A stretch of 35,417 bases of DNA, taken from positions 1 through 35,417 of the forward strand of contig NZ_WOTB01000035.1 of NCBI RefSeq assembly GCF_011516835.1, read 5' to 3'. The notes under the pieces were generated by a model, which saw nothing but the letters and a program-made list of their open reading frames with translations, made no database searches and was not told where the DNA came from. Position numbers and translations under genes: made by a program. Positions 1 to 7,643 of the stretch are shown piece by piece. Source of the DNA: Acetobacter musti (GTDB lineage: Bacteria; Pseudomonadota; Alphaproteobacteria; Acetobacterales; Acetobacteraceae). Positions within the stretch are counted from its first letter, which is position 1. Every line of letters begins with the position of its first letter.

Positions 1-105
1 TGCCGGGTAGCGTGCGCCGGTCAGATCGCAGGTTTCTTTGTAGTTCCAGAACGAACCTGCGTTGAAAAGCGGAAAGATCATCAGGACCTTGCAGCTGTCG
101 GTCAT
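1..105 (-). CDS. B12-binding-type radical SAM protein, N-terminal fragment
   Basis: The first 35 codons of a minus-strand gene run off the left edge. The ATG occupies 105-103 and an AAGGA-type ribosome site lies about 12 bases upstream. The peptide reads MTDSCKVLMIFPLFNAG, then SFWNYKETCDLTGARYPA. A hydrophobic beta strand followed by a Phe-Trp-Asn-Tyr segment and an Ala-Arg-Tyr-Pro turn resembles the start of cobalamin-binding radical SAM proteins, a family that includes hopanoid and lipid modifying enzymes. The radical SAM Cys motif is outside the window, so substrate and subfamily cannot be given. The assignment rests on recall of this N-terminal pattern only. Confidence 0.6.
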   Translation of the reverse strand, partial: MTDSCKVLMIFPLFNAGSFWNYKETCDLTGARYPA

Positions 106-178
106 CAGGGAGAGATCCTTTGATTTAGCCGCCGATCACGATCAGGGCGGACGATCTCCCGTCCTCCTCGATTGTGCG

Positions 179-197
179 CCGGACCCGACGGGTCCGG
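179..197. repeat. GC-rich palindrome
   Basis: CCGGACCCG and CGGGTCCGG are perfect reverse complements around a single A. No T-run follows on either strand, so it is not a standard intrinsic terminator. It could be a protein-binding site or a structural element upstream of the radical SAM gene (start at 105). Confidence 0.35.
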
Positions 198-870
198 ATT
201 CAGGGTGGAGAGTGATGTGCCGCGGATGTCCTGCACGTGGTGTCAACCGGAGACCCGGGACGACAGACCCCTGCCCTGTTCATGGGATTTTCTGTTGTCT
301 CCCGCTGTCCGGAATGTTCGACCAGGTCCTGATCAGCGTAAATTCAGACATCGGGCATGTGTGACAGGGAAAATGCATAGATGGATGGTGCCCGCAGAAT
401 GTATGCAAACTGACAATGCAGTTCCTCATGATCTCAGGATAACAGGCAGCATCAGGAAATGTCTCCGTACGCCACGGCTGAAACAGCTCTGTCCCCGGGA
501 GACACAGGAGGCGGGATGCAGATGTTTTTGTGCGAAGTTCTGGATTGAAGATATTCCGCAGCCATGGGTTGGTGACAAAAGATATTCTGGTGGTCGTAAA
601 GAAAAACAGGAGAAGGAGCAATCTGATTTCCTGAATGTTGGCATTTATTAATTCCTGTGTCCGGGAAACTGTTTTGAGCAGATAAGCGGGCAGGCAGACT
701 GTTCCGGATGACCGGACAAACCTGACCGTCATTACCTGACACCGGGTCCTGCCATGAACCGGAATTACCTGATCAGAAAAGGTAGCGTGAGAGCATTACG
801 ACGAGATCAGGCCGGATATGGGGTCGGTTGCGGAAGGGCGGGGCTCCGGACTCAGGTCACTTCTGGCGGA

Positions 871-895
871 GCCAGGAGGACAGTTCTCTCCTGGC
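871..895 (-). terminator. Possible terminator of cytochrome b561 gene
   Basis: GCCAGGAG (871-878) pairs with CTCCTGGC (888-895) across a 9-base loop, about 65 bases downstream of the b561 stop on the minus strand. There is no uridine tract, so this is a weak call. Confidence 0.3.
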
Positions 896-960
896 CCCGG
901 CGTCATGGTCAACGCGTCATGGCCGCTGCCACGTCCCGTTCCTGAACGTCTCCGCCGGCC

Positions 961-1527
961 TCACGAATGGAACGGGAAAGCCCGCGGCAGCATGCGTCCG
1001 AGGACTTTGTCTTTCAGGACGAACTGGTGAAAAAGGGCCGCCGCGCCATGGCCTGATGCAAGACCAACAATCAGCCAGGCGTTCCGGTCATGCAGCATCT
1101 GAAGCCATGACACGGTTTCCGCGGGGAACCGTGCGAACGGGGAAGGAATCAGGAGGCCGAAAAAACTCATCGTCTGTCCGGCGCCCCATCGCCAGAGATA
1201 ACCGAGCGCGATTTCCGCCATGAGCAGGGCGTAGAGCGTGTATTCCACACCGACGGCGACCATCCGGTCCGCGGGGCGGAGGAGGTCAGACAGGTGCCGG
1301 CCTTTCGTCAGGCGCCAGACGATACGGAACGCCATGATTGCGGTCAGCAGGATACCGGCTGTCAGATGTGCAACGACCATCAGGTGATGGACGGGTTTTG
1401 ATGGCCAGCTCCAGGTCTCGCCGAGCGCGAACTGAAACAGCACCAGAAAGGCGGTCGTCCAGTGAAGGATGATCGTCGGCCTGTCGTAGCGCAGGGTATC
1501 GGTGATGTCCGGCACTGGATGAGGCAT
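961..1527 (-). CDS. Cytochrome b561 (diheme inner-membrane electron carrier)
   Basis: The 188-residue protein has four predicted membrane helices and the spaced histidines expected of prokaryotic cytochrome b561. These are His22 in ILHW at the start of helix 1, His54 in AHLTAGI at the start of helix 2, and later histidines around 145-166 including the LFHQFVLKD segment near the C-terminus. Family members move electrons between quinol and another carrier in the cytoplasmic membrane. The length is normal for the family. The gene is transcribed away from the VIT-family gene, with a 195-bp divergent promoter region. The specific electron partner cannot be read from the sequence. Confidence 0.9.
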   Translation of the reverse strand: MPHPVPDITDTLRYDRPTIILHWTTAFLVLFQFALGETWSWPSKPVHHLMVVAHLTAGILLTAIMAFRIVWRLTKGRHLSDLLRPADRMVAVGVEYTLYALLMAEIALGYLWRWGAGQTMSFFGLLIPSPFARFPAETVSWLQMLHDRNAWLIVGLASGHGAAALFHQFVLKDKVLGRMLPRAFPFHS

Positions 1528-1623
1528 GCGTGTCCTGGCGAAAATGGGGTCTGAATACTGTCCGGTATCATGCTTTCCTGACAGGACGCTGAACAGAACA
1601 GATTTTCCGGATCACGAACTGTA

Positions 1624-1653
1624 TTGAAAATAACTCGCAATATCAAAATAAAA
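1624..1653 (+). promoter_or_regulatory. Possible promoter of VIT-family gene
   Basis: A TTGAAA hexamer (1624-1629) is followed after 18 bases by the A/T-rich ATAAAA (1648-1653), in the divergent region about 70 bases before the VIT start. The -10 match is poor, so this is a candidate only. Confidence 0.25.
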
Positions 1654-1722
1654 TACCTGTTGTGGTGGAGTGCTTCAGCTTCTAATCCTGAACTGTACTG
1701 ATCCGGAGCTACAGGTCGTCTT

Positions 1723-2418
1723 ATGTCGCGCCTTCACCCTCAGACCGAACGTCATGCCGTTGAGAAACTGGGATGGCTGCGCGCGGCTGTCCTCGGGGCC
1801 AATGATGGAACCCTGTCGACCGGCAGTCTCATTGTCGGGGTCGCGAGTTCCCACGCGACACGTGACAGCATTCTCATCGCGGGTCTGTCGGCGCTTGTTG
1901 CCGGAGCCCTTTCGATGTCGGCCGGTGAATATGTTTCGGTCAGTTCTCAGGCGGATTCGGAGCGGGCTGATATTGATCGTGAGAAACAGGAGCTGATGAC
2001 CGACTGGGATGGGGAGGTTGCCGAACTGGCCGGGATCTACCGGGAGAGAGGGCTGGACGCGGATCTTGCACAGAAGGTCGCCCTCGCCCTCATGAAGCAT
2101 GATGCGCTGGGCGCACATGCGAGGGATGAGCTGGGATTATCCGAACTGACCGCCGCCAGGCCCCTTCAGGCGGCTTTTGCGTCGGCCACGGCTTTTTCCT
2201 CGGGCGCTTTGCTTCCCGTCATGGCGGCTGTTCTGACTCCCGCGGCCTGGGTTTCATGGAGCGTCTCCATCATCTCCGTCATTGCTCTCGCCATTCTGGG
2301 GGCGGTCGGCGCGGTCGCGGGCGGAGCGCCGCTTCTGCGTCCCGCATTGCGGGTGACGTTCTGGGGCGTCATCGCCATGCTCGTCACGAGCGGAATCGGT
2401 CATCTGTTCGGTGTGTAA
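1723..2418 (+). CDS. VIT1/CCC1-family membrane transporter (Fe/Mn type)
   Basis: The 231-residue protein begins with a segment typical of the vacuolar iron transporter family (LRAAVLGANDGTLSTGSLIVG). It continues with a second helix leading into MSAGEYVSVSSQ, a hallmark of the family. A charged cytoplasmic segment (about residues 80-145, with DREKQELM) follows, then three C-terminal hydrophobic helices ending near GIGHLFGV. Family members export or store ferrous iron or manganese by proton antiport; the metal here is not determined. An AGGT ribosome-like site precedes the ATG. The gene stands alone, divergent from cytochrome b561 and convergent with pqqE. Confidence 0.9.
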   Translation: MSRLHPQTERHAVEKLGWLRAAVLGANDGTLSTGSLIVGVASSHATRDSILIAGLSALVAGALSMSAGEYVSVSSQADSERADIDREKQELMTDWDGEVAELAGIYRERGLDADLAQKVALALMKHDALGAHARDELGLSELTAARPLQAAFASATAFSSGALLPVMAAVLTPAAWVSWSVSIISVIALAILGAVGAVAGGAPLLRPALRVTFWGVIAMLVTSGIGHLFGV

Positions 2419-2707
2419 CATTTGCTCAGACGCCATGCCCGTCCGGCCCGAATTGTATAAAATCCTGTGGAGACCAGATCTTTTCAGGGGGTGTTTCCGC
2501 TAAAGGTCTGCCGGATTACATACGCTGAGCGCGTGGTGTTCATCGTCATGCAGCACCCAGTCGCCAATAGAAAAGATAGTCTGATCTATTTCGTTTGGCT
2601 CTCAGCCTGCAAAAACAGACCGTTTACAGGCTGCTTCCCAGATGAGCCTGTGAATCACCGATCGCCGCTCAGTTCAATGAATCAACACGTCCTGAGGCTA
2701 TATCTGC
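2419..2707. other. Convergent intergenic region with alternative hairpins
   Basis: This 289-bp region lies between the ends of the VIT gene (plus) and pqqE (minus). No gene is seen. CAGCCTG at 2603-2609 can pair with CAGGCTG at 2627-2633. The same central arm, as ACAGGCT at 2626-2632, can pair instead with AGCCTGT at 2645-2651. Termination of one or both genes here is plausible, but no clean stem plus T-run exists. Confidence 0.4.
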
Positions 2708-3805
2708 TTATTTGATGCCCGATACGCGTCGGTAAGCTAAATTCCCGCCAGTATCATCGACCTCCCTTAGCGCCGCATCCACCACCGCACGGTCCGGCGA
2801 GCGCTGGCACACCGGGTCCGCCGCATCCGCCCGTCCCGTGAGCGCCAGCGCCTGACACCGGCACCCGCCCCAGTCTTCCTCTTTCCGATGACACGACCGA
2901 CACGGCTCGGGCATCCAGTCCGTGCCCCGGAACATCCCGAACAGCGCGGAATCGTTCCAGATCCCCGCCAGCGTCTCCTCGCGCACCGTCGGAAACACCA
3001 CCCCCGGAATCGTCTCCGCCGCATGACACGGCAGAACCCGCCCCGACGGCGCAACATTCAGAAACCGCCGCCCCCAGCCGCCCATGCAGGGCTTAGGCTC
3101 GTCAGCATAATAATCCGGCGTCACGAAATCGATCGCCATCCACGTCCCGAATCGCGCCCGAGCCGCCGCCACGTCCCGCTCGCTCTGCTCAAGCTGCGCC
3201 CGCGTCGGCAACAGTGTCGCCCGGTTCTTCAGCCCCCAGCCATAATACTGCGTGTGCGCGATCTCGACCCGCCGTGCCCCGAGTTCTTCGGCCAGAGCGA
3301 ACATCGCCGGAATCCGCTCCACATTCAGCCGATGAATGACGAAATTGAGCGTCAGCGGCATCCCGTCCGCCACAATCAGCCGCGCCGCCGCGATCTTCTT
3401 CGCCTGCGCGCCCTTCATCCCGCCAATCCGCTCCGCCGACACCACCTCGACATCCTGAAACGAAAGCTGGACATGATCGAGACCAGCCTCAGCCAGCCGC
3501 ACCAGCGCCGCCTCATCCATCAGCACGCCGGACGTGATCAGATTCGTATAAAGCCCCCGCCGAACGGCATGCCCAACCAGCTCCGGCAGATCCTTCCGCG
3601 CCATCGGCTCGCCACCCGAGAAATGAACCTGCAACACCCCCAGATCCGCCGCCTCGTCCAAAACCCGGCACCACTCCACCGTCGAAAGCTCCCCGACCCT
3701 CGGGTCCAGAACCAGCGGATTGGAACAATAAGGACATTGCAAAGGACAGCGATGCGTCAGCTCCGCCAGCAGACTCATCGGCGGCGGAACAGTCACCCTT
3801 TCCAT
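2708..3805 (-). CDS. pqqE: PqqE, radical SAM enzyme of PQQ biosynthesis
   Basis: PqqE joins the conserved Glu and Tyr side chains of the PqqA peptide by a carbon-carbon bond, the first step of PQQ formation, and works with PqqD as peptide chaperone. The 365-residue protein shows the radical SAM iron-sulfur motif C20-x3-C24-x2-C27 in AELTHRCPLQCPYCSNP. It also has a C-terminal SPASM cysteine set (CMGGWG, LPCHAAE, CRSCHRKEEDWGGCRCQA, DPVCQ) for auxiliary clusters. Length is in the usual range of about 360-390. The start ATG overlaps the end of pqqD by 13 bases, indicating translational coupling. It is the last gene of the pqq operon. Confidence 0.97.
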   Translation of the reverse strand: MERVTVPPPMSLLAELTHRCPLQCPYCSNPLVLDPRVGELSTVEWCRVLDEAADLGVLQVHFSGGEPMARKDLPELVGHAVRRGLYTNLITSGVLMDEAALVRLAEAGLDHVQLSFQDVEVVSAERIGGMKGAQAKKIAAARLIVADGMPLTLNFVIHRLNVERIPAMFALAEELGARRVEIAHTQYYGWGLKNRATLLPTRAQLEQSERDVAAARARFGTWMAIDFVTPDYYADEPKPCMGGWGRRFLNVAPSGRVLPCHAAETIPGVVFPTVREETLAGIWNDSALFGMFRGTDWMPEPCRSCHRKEEDWGGCRCQALALTGRADAADPVCQRSPDRAVVDAALREVDDTGGNLAYRRVSGIK

Positions 3806-4083
3806 ACCAGCACCTGCCGACCCGTCAGATCGCGCACCATCGTCATAACATCCCGCGCGATAACCTCGCGCGGCGCCTCAAACGCCGCCGCCAGCCCGTC
3901 AATGATCCCTCGCAGAGACGCCACGCCATCAACCCGCTGCAGAATCTCCGCCGCAATCACATCGGCAATGAACGCCCGCTCCGGCGCCTGAACGATCCAC
4001 TGGTCGCGCACCCGGTCATGCTGAAGCCGCGTCCCCCGCGCAAAGGCAGGAATCCCATCCTCCGTGATCCCACCCTCAGACAT
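3793..4083 (-). CDS. pqqD: PqqD, PqqA peptide chaperone
   Basis: PqqD binds the PqqA precursor and presents it to PqqE. I chose the ATG at 4083, giving 96 residues (MSEGGITEDGIPAFARG), because a GGAGG site lies 5 bases upstream and the length fits the family. An ATG 30 bases further upstream is possible but leaves an unusual N-terminus. The family core is visible: a basic beta-rich N-half with QWIVQAPER, then ILQRVDGVASLRGIIDGLAAAF and the helix DVMTMVRDLTGRQVLVW. The gene starts 30 bases after the pqqC stop and overlaps pqqE at its end. Confidence 0.93.
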   Translation of the reverse strand: MSEGGITEDGIPAFARGTRLQHDRVRDQWIVQAPERAFIADVIAAEILQRVDGVASLRGIIDGLAAAFEAPREVIARDVMTMVRDLTGRQVLVWKG

Positions 4084-4113
4084 CGCATCCTCCACCATCA
4101 CGGAACCCCGCAA

Positions 4114-4845
4114 TCATGAAGGACGGAACGCACCCGGCGGAATATTCCCCGGCGTGACATAGGCATAATCCAGCGCATCCAGCATCGACCACAAAACGCC
4201 ACACTTGAACTTCAGCGCCCCCAGAACCGCCCGCTGCTGCTCAACCGTCCGCGCATGCTCCTTCACATAGGCCAGCGCAAAATCGGAATCCCGCGGCGCC
4301 TGCGTCAGACGCGGCGTGAAATAAGCCAGTGTATCCTGCGTGATGAAATCATAGTTCCGCAGCATCCCCGAAACCCGCTCGCTGATGATCGTCGGCGAAA
4401 ACAGCTCCGTCAGCGAAGACGCAATCGCCGCCAGCACCGTCCGGTCGCGCACGAAATGAACATACGCCTCCACTGCAAACCGCGTGCCAGGCAGAAGCCC
4501 CTCAAGCGATTCGACATAAGCCCGGTCCAGCCCCAGACCGTCCGTCAGATGCAGCCACCGCGCCACGCCGCCCGTGCCCGGTGCATCACCATCATGATCC
4601 TCCAGCCGCCGTCGCCACTCCCGCCGCAGTGCTGCTGTCGGCAGCCGCGCCAGAAGCGTTGCATCCTTCGCTGGAATGCTGGCCTGATAATAATACCGGT
4701 TCAGCGCCCAGGCCTGAACCTGCCCCCTGTTCAGCCGCCCATCATGCAATGCCCGATGAAACGGATGCAGGTTGTGATATCGCTCGGCACCGATCGCCCG
4801 CAGCTCAGCTTCAAGACTTTCCGGAGAAAGAAGAGCGTCCCTCAT
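4114..4845 (-). CDS. pqqC: PqqC, final oxidase of PQQ biosynthesis
   Basis: PqqC carries out the cofactor-free ring closure and eight-electron oxidation that yields PQQ. The 243-residue protein has the family signatures ERYHNLHPFH near the N-terminus, NRYYYQASIPAKDATLLAR, a TELFSP segment, and the C-terminal KEHARTVEQQRAVLGALKFKCGVLW. The chosen ATG (4845-4843) overlaps the pqqB stop as ATGA and gives the usual length. A longer reading from 4881 would add 12 atypical residues. Confidence 0.96.
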   Translation of the reverse strand: MRDALLSPESLEAELRAIGAERYHNLHPFHRALHDGRLNRGQVQAWALNRYYYQASIPAKDATLLARLPTAALRREWRRRLEDHDGDAPGTGGVARWLHLTDGLGLDRAYVESLEGLLPGTRFAVEAYVHFVRDRTVLAAIASSLTELFSPTIISERVSGMLRNYDFITQDTLAYFTPRLTQAPRDSDFALAYVKEHARTVEQQRAVLGALKFKCGVLWSMLDALDYAYVTPGNIPPGAFRPS

Positions 4846-5765
4846 CGCGTGATCCTCATGCCGTCGTAGGAAACATCCCATCCCGCCGCCTCGACTTCCG
4901 CCCGCTCGGGCGAATCAGTCAGCAGGATGGGGTTGGAATTGTTGATGTGGATGAGAGCCTTCCGATCGATCCCAAGATCGCGAAAAGCCTTGATGGTGCC
5001 CTCTGGATCGGCGACCGACATATGCCCCATCCGTCGCCCGGTTTTCTCCCCGAGCCCGGCTCGGATCATCTCGTCATCTCGCCAGAGTGTCCCGTCAAAC
5101 AGCACCACATCCGCGCCATGCAGCCGCTCCCGCAGTCGGTCGGTCATGCACGCACAGCCGGGAATGAAAAGGACACGGGACGCGCCGTCCGCGATCTCCA
5201 GCCCAACCGTCTCCCCATTCTCCAGAATCGCCGCCGGATTCTCGCCACGCTCGGCATAAAGCGGAACCTTGCCCGGCACGGCGAACAGCGTGATCTCAAG
5301 CCCGGCTGGCTGGCCATCCTGCGTAGTCAGCGCCAGGGGCTGGTCCAGCGCAATCTCCCGCCGCCGCACCACCTCCCGGTTCAGCGCCTCGAAGATCGGG
5401 TTGGCGTCAAGCTGGCCAAGAACCTGCTGCGTACCAAGAATGTCGAATGGCTGCCGCTCCCGCAGTGTCAACAGGCCAGTGATGGTGTCCACCTCCGCTC
5501 CAGTCAGAATCACACCCGCAATCGGCGTTGAGCGCAGGCCGGTTTTCGGATGCAAAACTGGCGTCTGGTTGATCTGCTGGCGGAGATCGGGCGATGCATT
5601 GACGATGAACCAGTGCTTGCCATCTCCGCTGATCGCAATAGAGGCCTGTGTGCGGGGTAGTGCGGAGGGATCACCGGCGCGTGCCCGGTTGCATCCCGCC
5701 GCATTCGAGTTCCACTGCGGAAAGCCGCCACCAGCCGCCGCGCCAAGCACAACAAGATCGATCAT
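4842..5765 (-). CDS. pqqB: PqqB, metallo-beta-lactamase-fold PQQ protein
   Basis: The 307-residue protein starts VVLGAAAGGGFPQWN and shows NASPDLRQQI, the modified metal-site region TGAEVDTITGLL, the CACM motif and the late HINNSNPIL, all characteristic of PqqB. The family has a metallo-beta-lactamase fold and is thought to hydroxylate the PQQ precursor tyrosine or to aid PQQ release. Length matches the usual value of about 305. It is preceded on the transcript by a hairpin separating it from pqqA, and its stop overlaps the pqqC start. Confidence 0.97.
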   Translation of the reverse strand: MIDLVVLGAAAGGGFPQWNSNAAGCNRARAGDPSALPRTQASIAISGDGKHWFIVNASPDLRQQINQTPVLHPKTGLRSTPIAGVILTGAEVDTITGLLTLRERQPFDILGTQQVLGQLDANPIFEALNREVVRRREIALDQPLALTTQDGQPAGLEITLFAVPGKVPLYAERGENPAAILENGETVGLEIADGASRVLFIPGCACMTDRLRERLHGADVVLFDGTLWRDDEMIRAGLGEKTGRRMGHMSVADPEGTIKAFRDLGIDRKALIHINNSNPILLTDSPERAEVEAAGWDVSYDGMRITR

Positions 5766-5786
5766 GGGGACATGCCTATAAAAGCA

Positions 5787-5817
5787 AAACGCCGCCAGCG
5801 CGAGACTGGCGGCGTTT
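5787..5817 (-). terminator. Hairpin between pqqA and pqqB (attenuator/partial terminator)
   Basis: On the minus strand AAACGCCGCCAG pairs perfectly (12 bp) with CTGGCGGCGTTT across a 7-base loop. The stem begins 18 bases after the pqqA stop and is followed by TTGCTTTTAT. This has the form of an intrinsic terminator inside the operon. By analogy with other pqq operons it probably lets most transcripts end after pqqA while some read through into pqqB-E. Confidence 0.8.
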
Positions 5818-5835
5818 CACTTCGGACTGCGGGCC

Positions 5836-5916
5836 TTATTTCTTCTGGCCGCAGACGTAACTGTTGATCTCGGCGCCCAGTGGCACTTCAGTGATCTTCG
5901 GTGTGTTCCAGGCCAT
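5836..5916 (-). CDS. pqqA: PqqA, PQQ precursor peptide
   Basis: This 26-residue peptide starts MAWNTPKITEVPLGAE and ends INSYVCGQKK. Glu16 and Tyr20 form the invariant E-x3-Y pair that PqqE cross-links and that become the PQQ skeleton. A strong AGGAGA site lies 6 bases upstream of the ATG (5916-5914). The Cys-Gly-Gln-Lys-Lys tail is, from memory, typical of acetic acid bacteria. It is the first gene of the operon, followed by a hairpin that can favour pqqA over downstream genes. Confidence 0.97.
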   Translation of the reverse strand: MAWNTPKITEVPLGAEINSYVCGQKK

Positions 5917-5948
5917 GATCTGTCTCCTCTGCATGGGTTGAAGACGAA

Positions 5949-5977
5949 AGCATAGTCCTGATTTGAGGTCTGGTCAC
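5949..5977 (-). promoter_or_regulatory. Candidate pqqA promoter
   Basis: Read on the minus strand, GTGACC (5977-5972) and TATGCT (5954-5949) are separated by 17 bases and would start transcription about 25 bases before the pqqA ATG. TATGCT is a fair sigma-70-type -10 box; the -35 box is weaker. Confidence 0.4.
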
Positions 5978-6018
5978 CCCGCCAGGAATTTCAGTCTGAT
6001 CATGCCGGAACGGATGCC

Positions 6019-6069
6019 TCCGCGGGCTGCCGTCCGGGCCATCCTGCCACCCGGACGGCAGCCCGCGGA
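6019..6069. repeat. 20-bp perfect inverted repeat in the pqqA / efflux divergent region
   Basis: The arms 6019-6038 (starting TCCGCGGGCTGCC) and 6050-6069 (ending GGCAGCCCGCGGA) are exact reverse complements across an 11-base loop. Shorter CATGCC / GGCATG flanks lie at 6001-6006 and 6075-6080. No T-run follows on the minus strand and only ATTATTTT, beginning about 18 bases on, on the plus strand. It lies upstream of both genes, an odd place for a terminator. Confidence 0.75.
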
Positions 6070-6154
6070 ATTCAGGCATGAATCCGGATTATTTTGAGTG
6101 CTGCAAGCGTTTTCCAGCTCTGCCCGTGAGAGAGAGAAATTTCCCAGTTTCTCT

Positions 6155-6177
6155 GAATATCACGATATCTTGAATAT
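6155..6177 (+). promoter_or_regulatory. Possible response-regulator half-site array
   Basis: GAATAT (6155-6160), GATATC (6164-6169) and GAATAT (6172-6177) recur every 8-9 bases in the A/T-rich leader upstream of the efflux operon. A 7-bp-arm inverted repeat (AGAGAAA / TTTCTCT, 6133-6154) lies just before them. Regularly spaced short repeats would suit an OmpR-type regulator such as the one encoded in this operon. This is inference from position. Confidence 0.25.
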
Positions 6178-6329
6178 GTTATCTCAACAGAAGGATCAGG
6201 TCACCTGCCAGTCTCATGATCCCGACGTCTGTTCAGGGCGGCGTTCAGGGAGCTGTCAGGTTCGCCTTGTATGCTGAAGATCCTGCCGCGGTTTATTCAC
6301 GCGACGATACAGAAAGCCGACTGAATTTC

Positions 6330-7643
6330 ATGTTTGCTCGTCATGTCGATTGTCAGGTCATTAACCGCACCCCGGAATGGGCGGGCATTCGTTTCCTGGA
6401 AATCCGTACAGTCTCTATCGCTCTCACCATGGTTGCCCTCTGCTTTTCTTCAGGTCTTATTTCAAAAGCCAGAGGTCAGAACCTCACCTTCGCCCAAGGG
6501 GTGGAAGCGGCATGGGCCGTCGATCCGGGTCGAACTGAACTGAATACAAACTATCGTTCGGCCTCGGCCCGGGCCGAGGCTGCCGGTTCCTGGTTTGCGG
6601 GTGGTCCGACTGTATCGGGTCAGTATTTCGACGATCACGCCCTAGGCAGTAATGAGGGTTACACAACCTACGAAGGCAGTGTCTCCGTTCCGCTCTGGTT
6701 GCCCGGGCAGGGAAGCGCCACCGTCAAAGCTGCGAAAGCCGAAGCATTGACGGTGCAGCAAAGGCTGCATGTGGAGCGGATGGCTGTGGCCATGAGGGTC
6801 ATGGATGCCTCCGCTGGCGTGCTGATGGCCCGGCGACGTCTCGGCATTGCTCATGCACTGCGGGCGACACTGGAAAAAATCAAATTGTCTGTCCTCTACA
6901 GCAGCCGGCATGGCGAGACGACCCTGACTGACGAGCAGGTTGTTTCCGCCGAACTGGCAAATGCATCCAGCGAATATTCACTGGCAGCCGAGCAGGTTGA
7001 AACGGCGGCATCAGCGCTTCGCATTGTGCTGGGTCGTCCCGGGGTCCCGGACATCCTCTCCTACGATGATCCGGCTGCGGCGCGTGCAAGGCTGACTCCC
7101 GCCAGTCTTCTCGAAGACAACGATCCGCGTGTGAGGACCGCGCGGCAGGCCGTCCGTGCCGCAGAAGAGGGGATGCGTCTGGCGCGGGCCTCATTCATGC
7201 CCAATCCGGAAGTCGGGGTCGCCGCAATTCATGAGAAACAATATGGGAGTCCATGGGATGATCGGGTCGGCGTTACAGTGTCTGTTCCGCTGCCCAGCGA
7301 TGTCCGCGATGTCCCGATGGAAGCCGATGCCAGAAACAAACTGGCAGCGGCCACGAACCAGGAGCAGCAGGCGCGTCGCAGCGTACGCCAGGAACTGGCA
7401 CAGGTTTTTGCCCGCCTGACAGCGGCGAAGGATACATTCAGAAACTCAGTATCGTCTGCTGACGACATGAACAGTCGCGCAAATGAGATGGCCCGGTCGT
7501 GGCAGGCCGGGGAGACATCCCTGATCGAACTTCTGCGTGCCAGAGCTGCCGCATACAGCGCGCTGCAGACGCGCAATCAGGCGGAGATCGCCTGGCATGT
7601 CGCAGTCATCCGGACATTAATCGCAGCAGGAGAATTCCAGTGA
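6330..7643 (+). CDS. Outer-membrane efflux channel, TolC/CzcC-like
   Basis: This is an outer-membrane channel for the RND pump encoded downstream. The mature part begins around QNLTFAQGVEAAWAVDPG and contains two alpha-helical barrel repeats typical of the outer-membrane efflux protein family. The repeats are visible as EAAGSWFAGGPTVSGQY, then LARASFMPNPEVGVAA in the second half, ending with WQAGETSLIELLRARAAAYSALQTRNQAEIAWHVAVI. A secretion signal (ALTMVALCFSSGLISKARG) is clear, but its start is not. The ATG at 6330 gives 437 residues with a long n-region. An upstream in-frame ATG at 6216 adds 38 unlikely residues. Neither has a good ribosome site. Confidence 0.85.
   Translation: MFARHVDCQVINRTPEWAGIRFLEIRTVSIALTMVALCFSSGLISKARGQNLTFAQGVEAAWAVDPGRTELNTNYRSASARAEAAGSWFAGGPTVSGQYFDDHALGSNEGYTTYEGSVSVPLWLPGQGSATVKAAKAEALTVQQRLHVERMAVAMRVMDASAGVLMARRRLGIAHALRATLEKIKLSVLYSSRHGETTLTDEQVVSAELANASSEYSLAAEQVETAASALRIVLGRPGVPDILSYDDPAAARARLTPASLLEDNDPRVRTARQAVRAAEEGMRLARASFMPNPEVGVAAIHEKQYGSPWDDRVGVTVSVPLPSDVRDVPMEADARNKLAAATNQEQQARRSVRQELAQVFARLTAAKDTFRNSVSSADDMNSRANEMARSWQAGETSLIELLRARAAAYSALQTRNQAEIAWHVAVIRTLIAAGEFQ

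Larger units (their letters stand above)
106..960. other. 855-bp stretch with no convincing gene
   Basis: The reading frames here give low-complexity or Cys/Arg-rich translations with no family resemblance and no good ribosome sites, so I call no gene. The stretch holds a 9-bp-arm palindrome at 179-197 (CCGGACCCG / CGGGTCCGG around one base). It also holds an 8-bp stem at 871-895 just beyond the cytochrome b561 gene. It may be ordinary intergenic DNA or a decayed gene. Confidence 0.5.

Noticed and set aside
179..197. Palindrome as an intrinsic terminator
   Set aside because: No T-run follows on either strand and no gene ends nearby.
280..732. 150-codon minus-strand frame in the left gene-free stretch
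   Set aside because: It starts with no good ribosome site, and its Cys/Pro/Thr-rich sequence resembles no family. Overlapping frames of similar length exist on the same strand.
2888..3991. 367-codon open frame on the plus strand
   Set aside because: It is antisense to pqqE and pqqD. The product is almost entirely Arg/Pro/His, typical of a shadow frame.
6216..6329. N-terminal extension of the outer-membrane channel from ATG 6216
   Set aside because: It would put 60 or more non-signal residues before the secretion signal, and there is no ribosome site at proper spacing. I used ATG 6330 but regard the start as unresolved.
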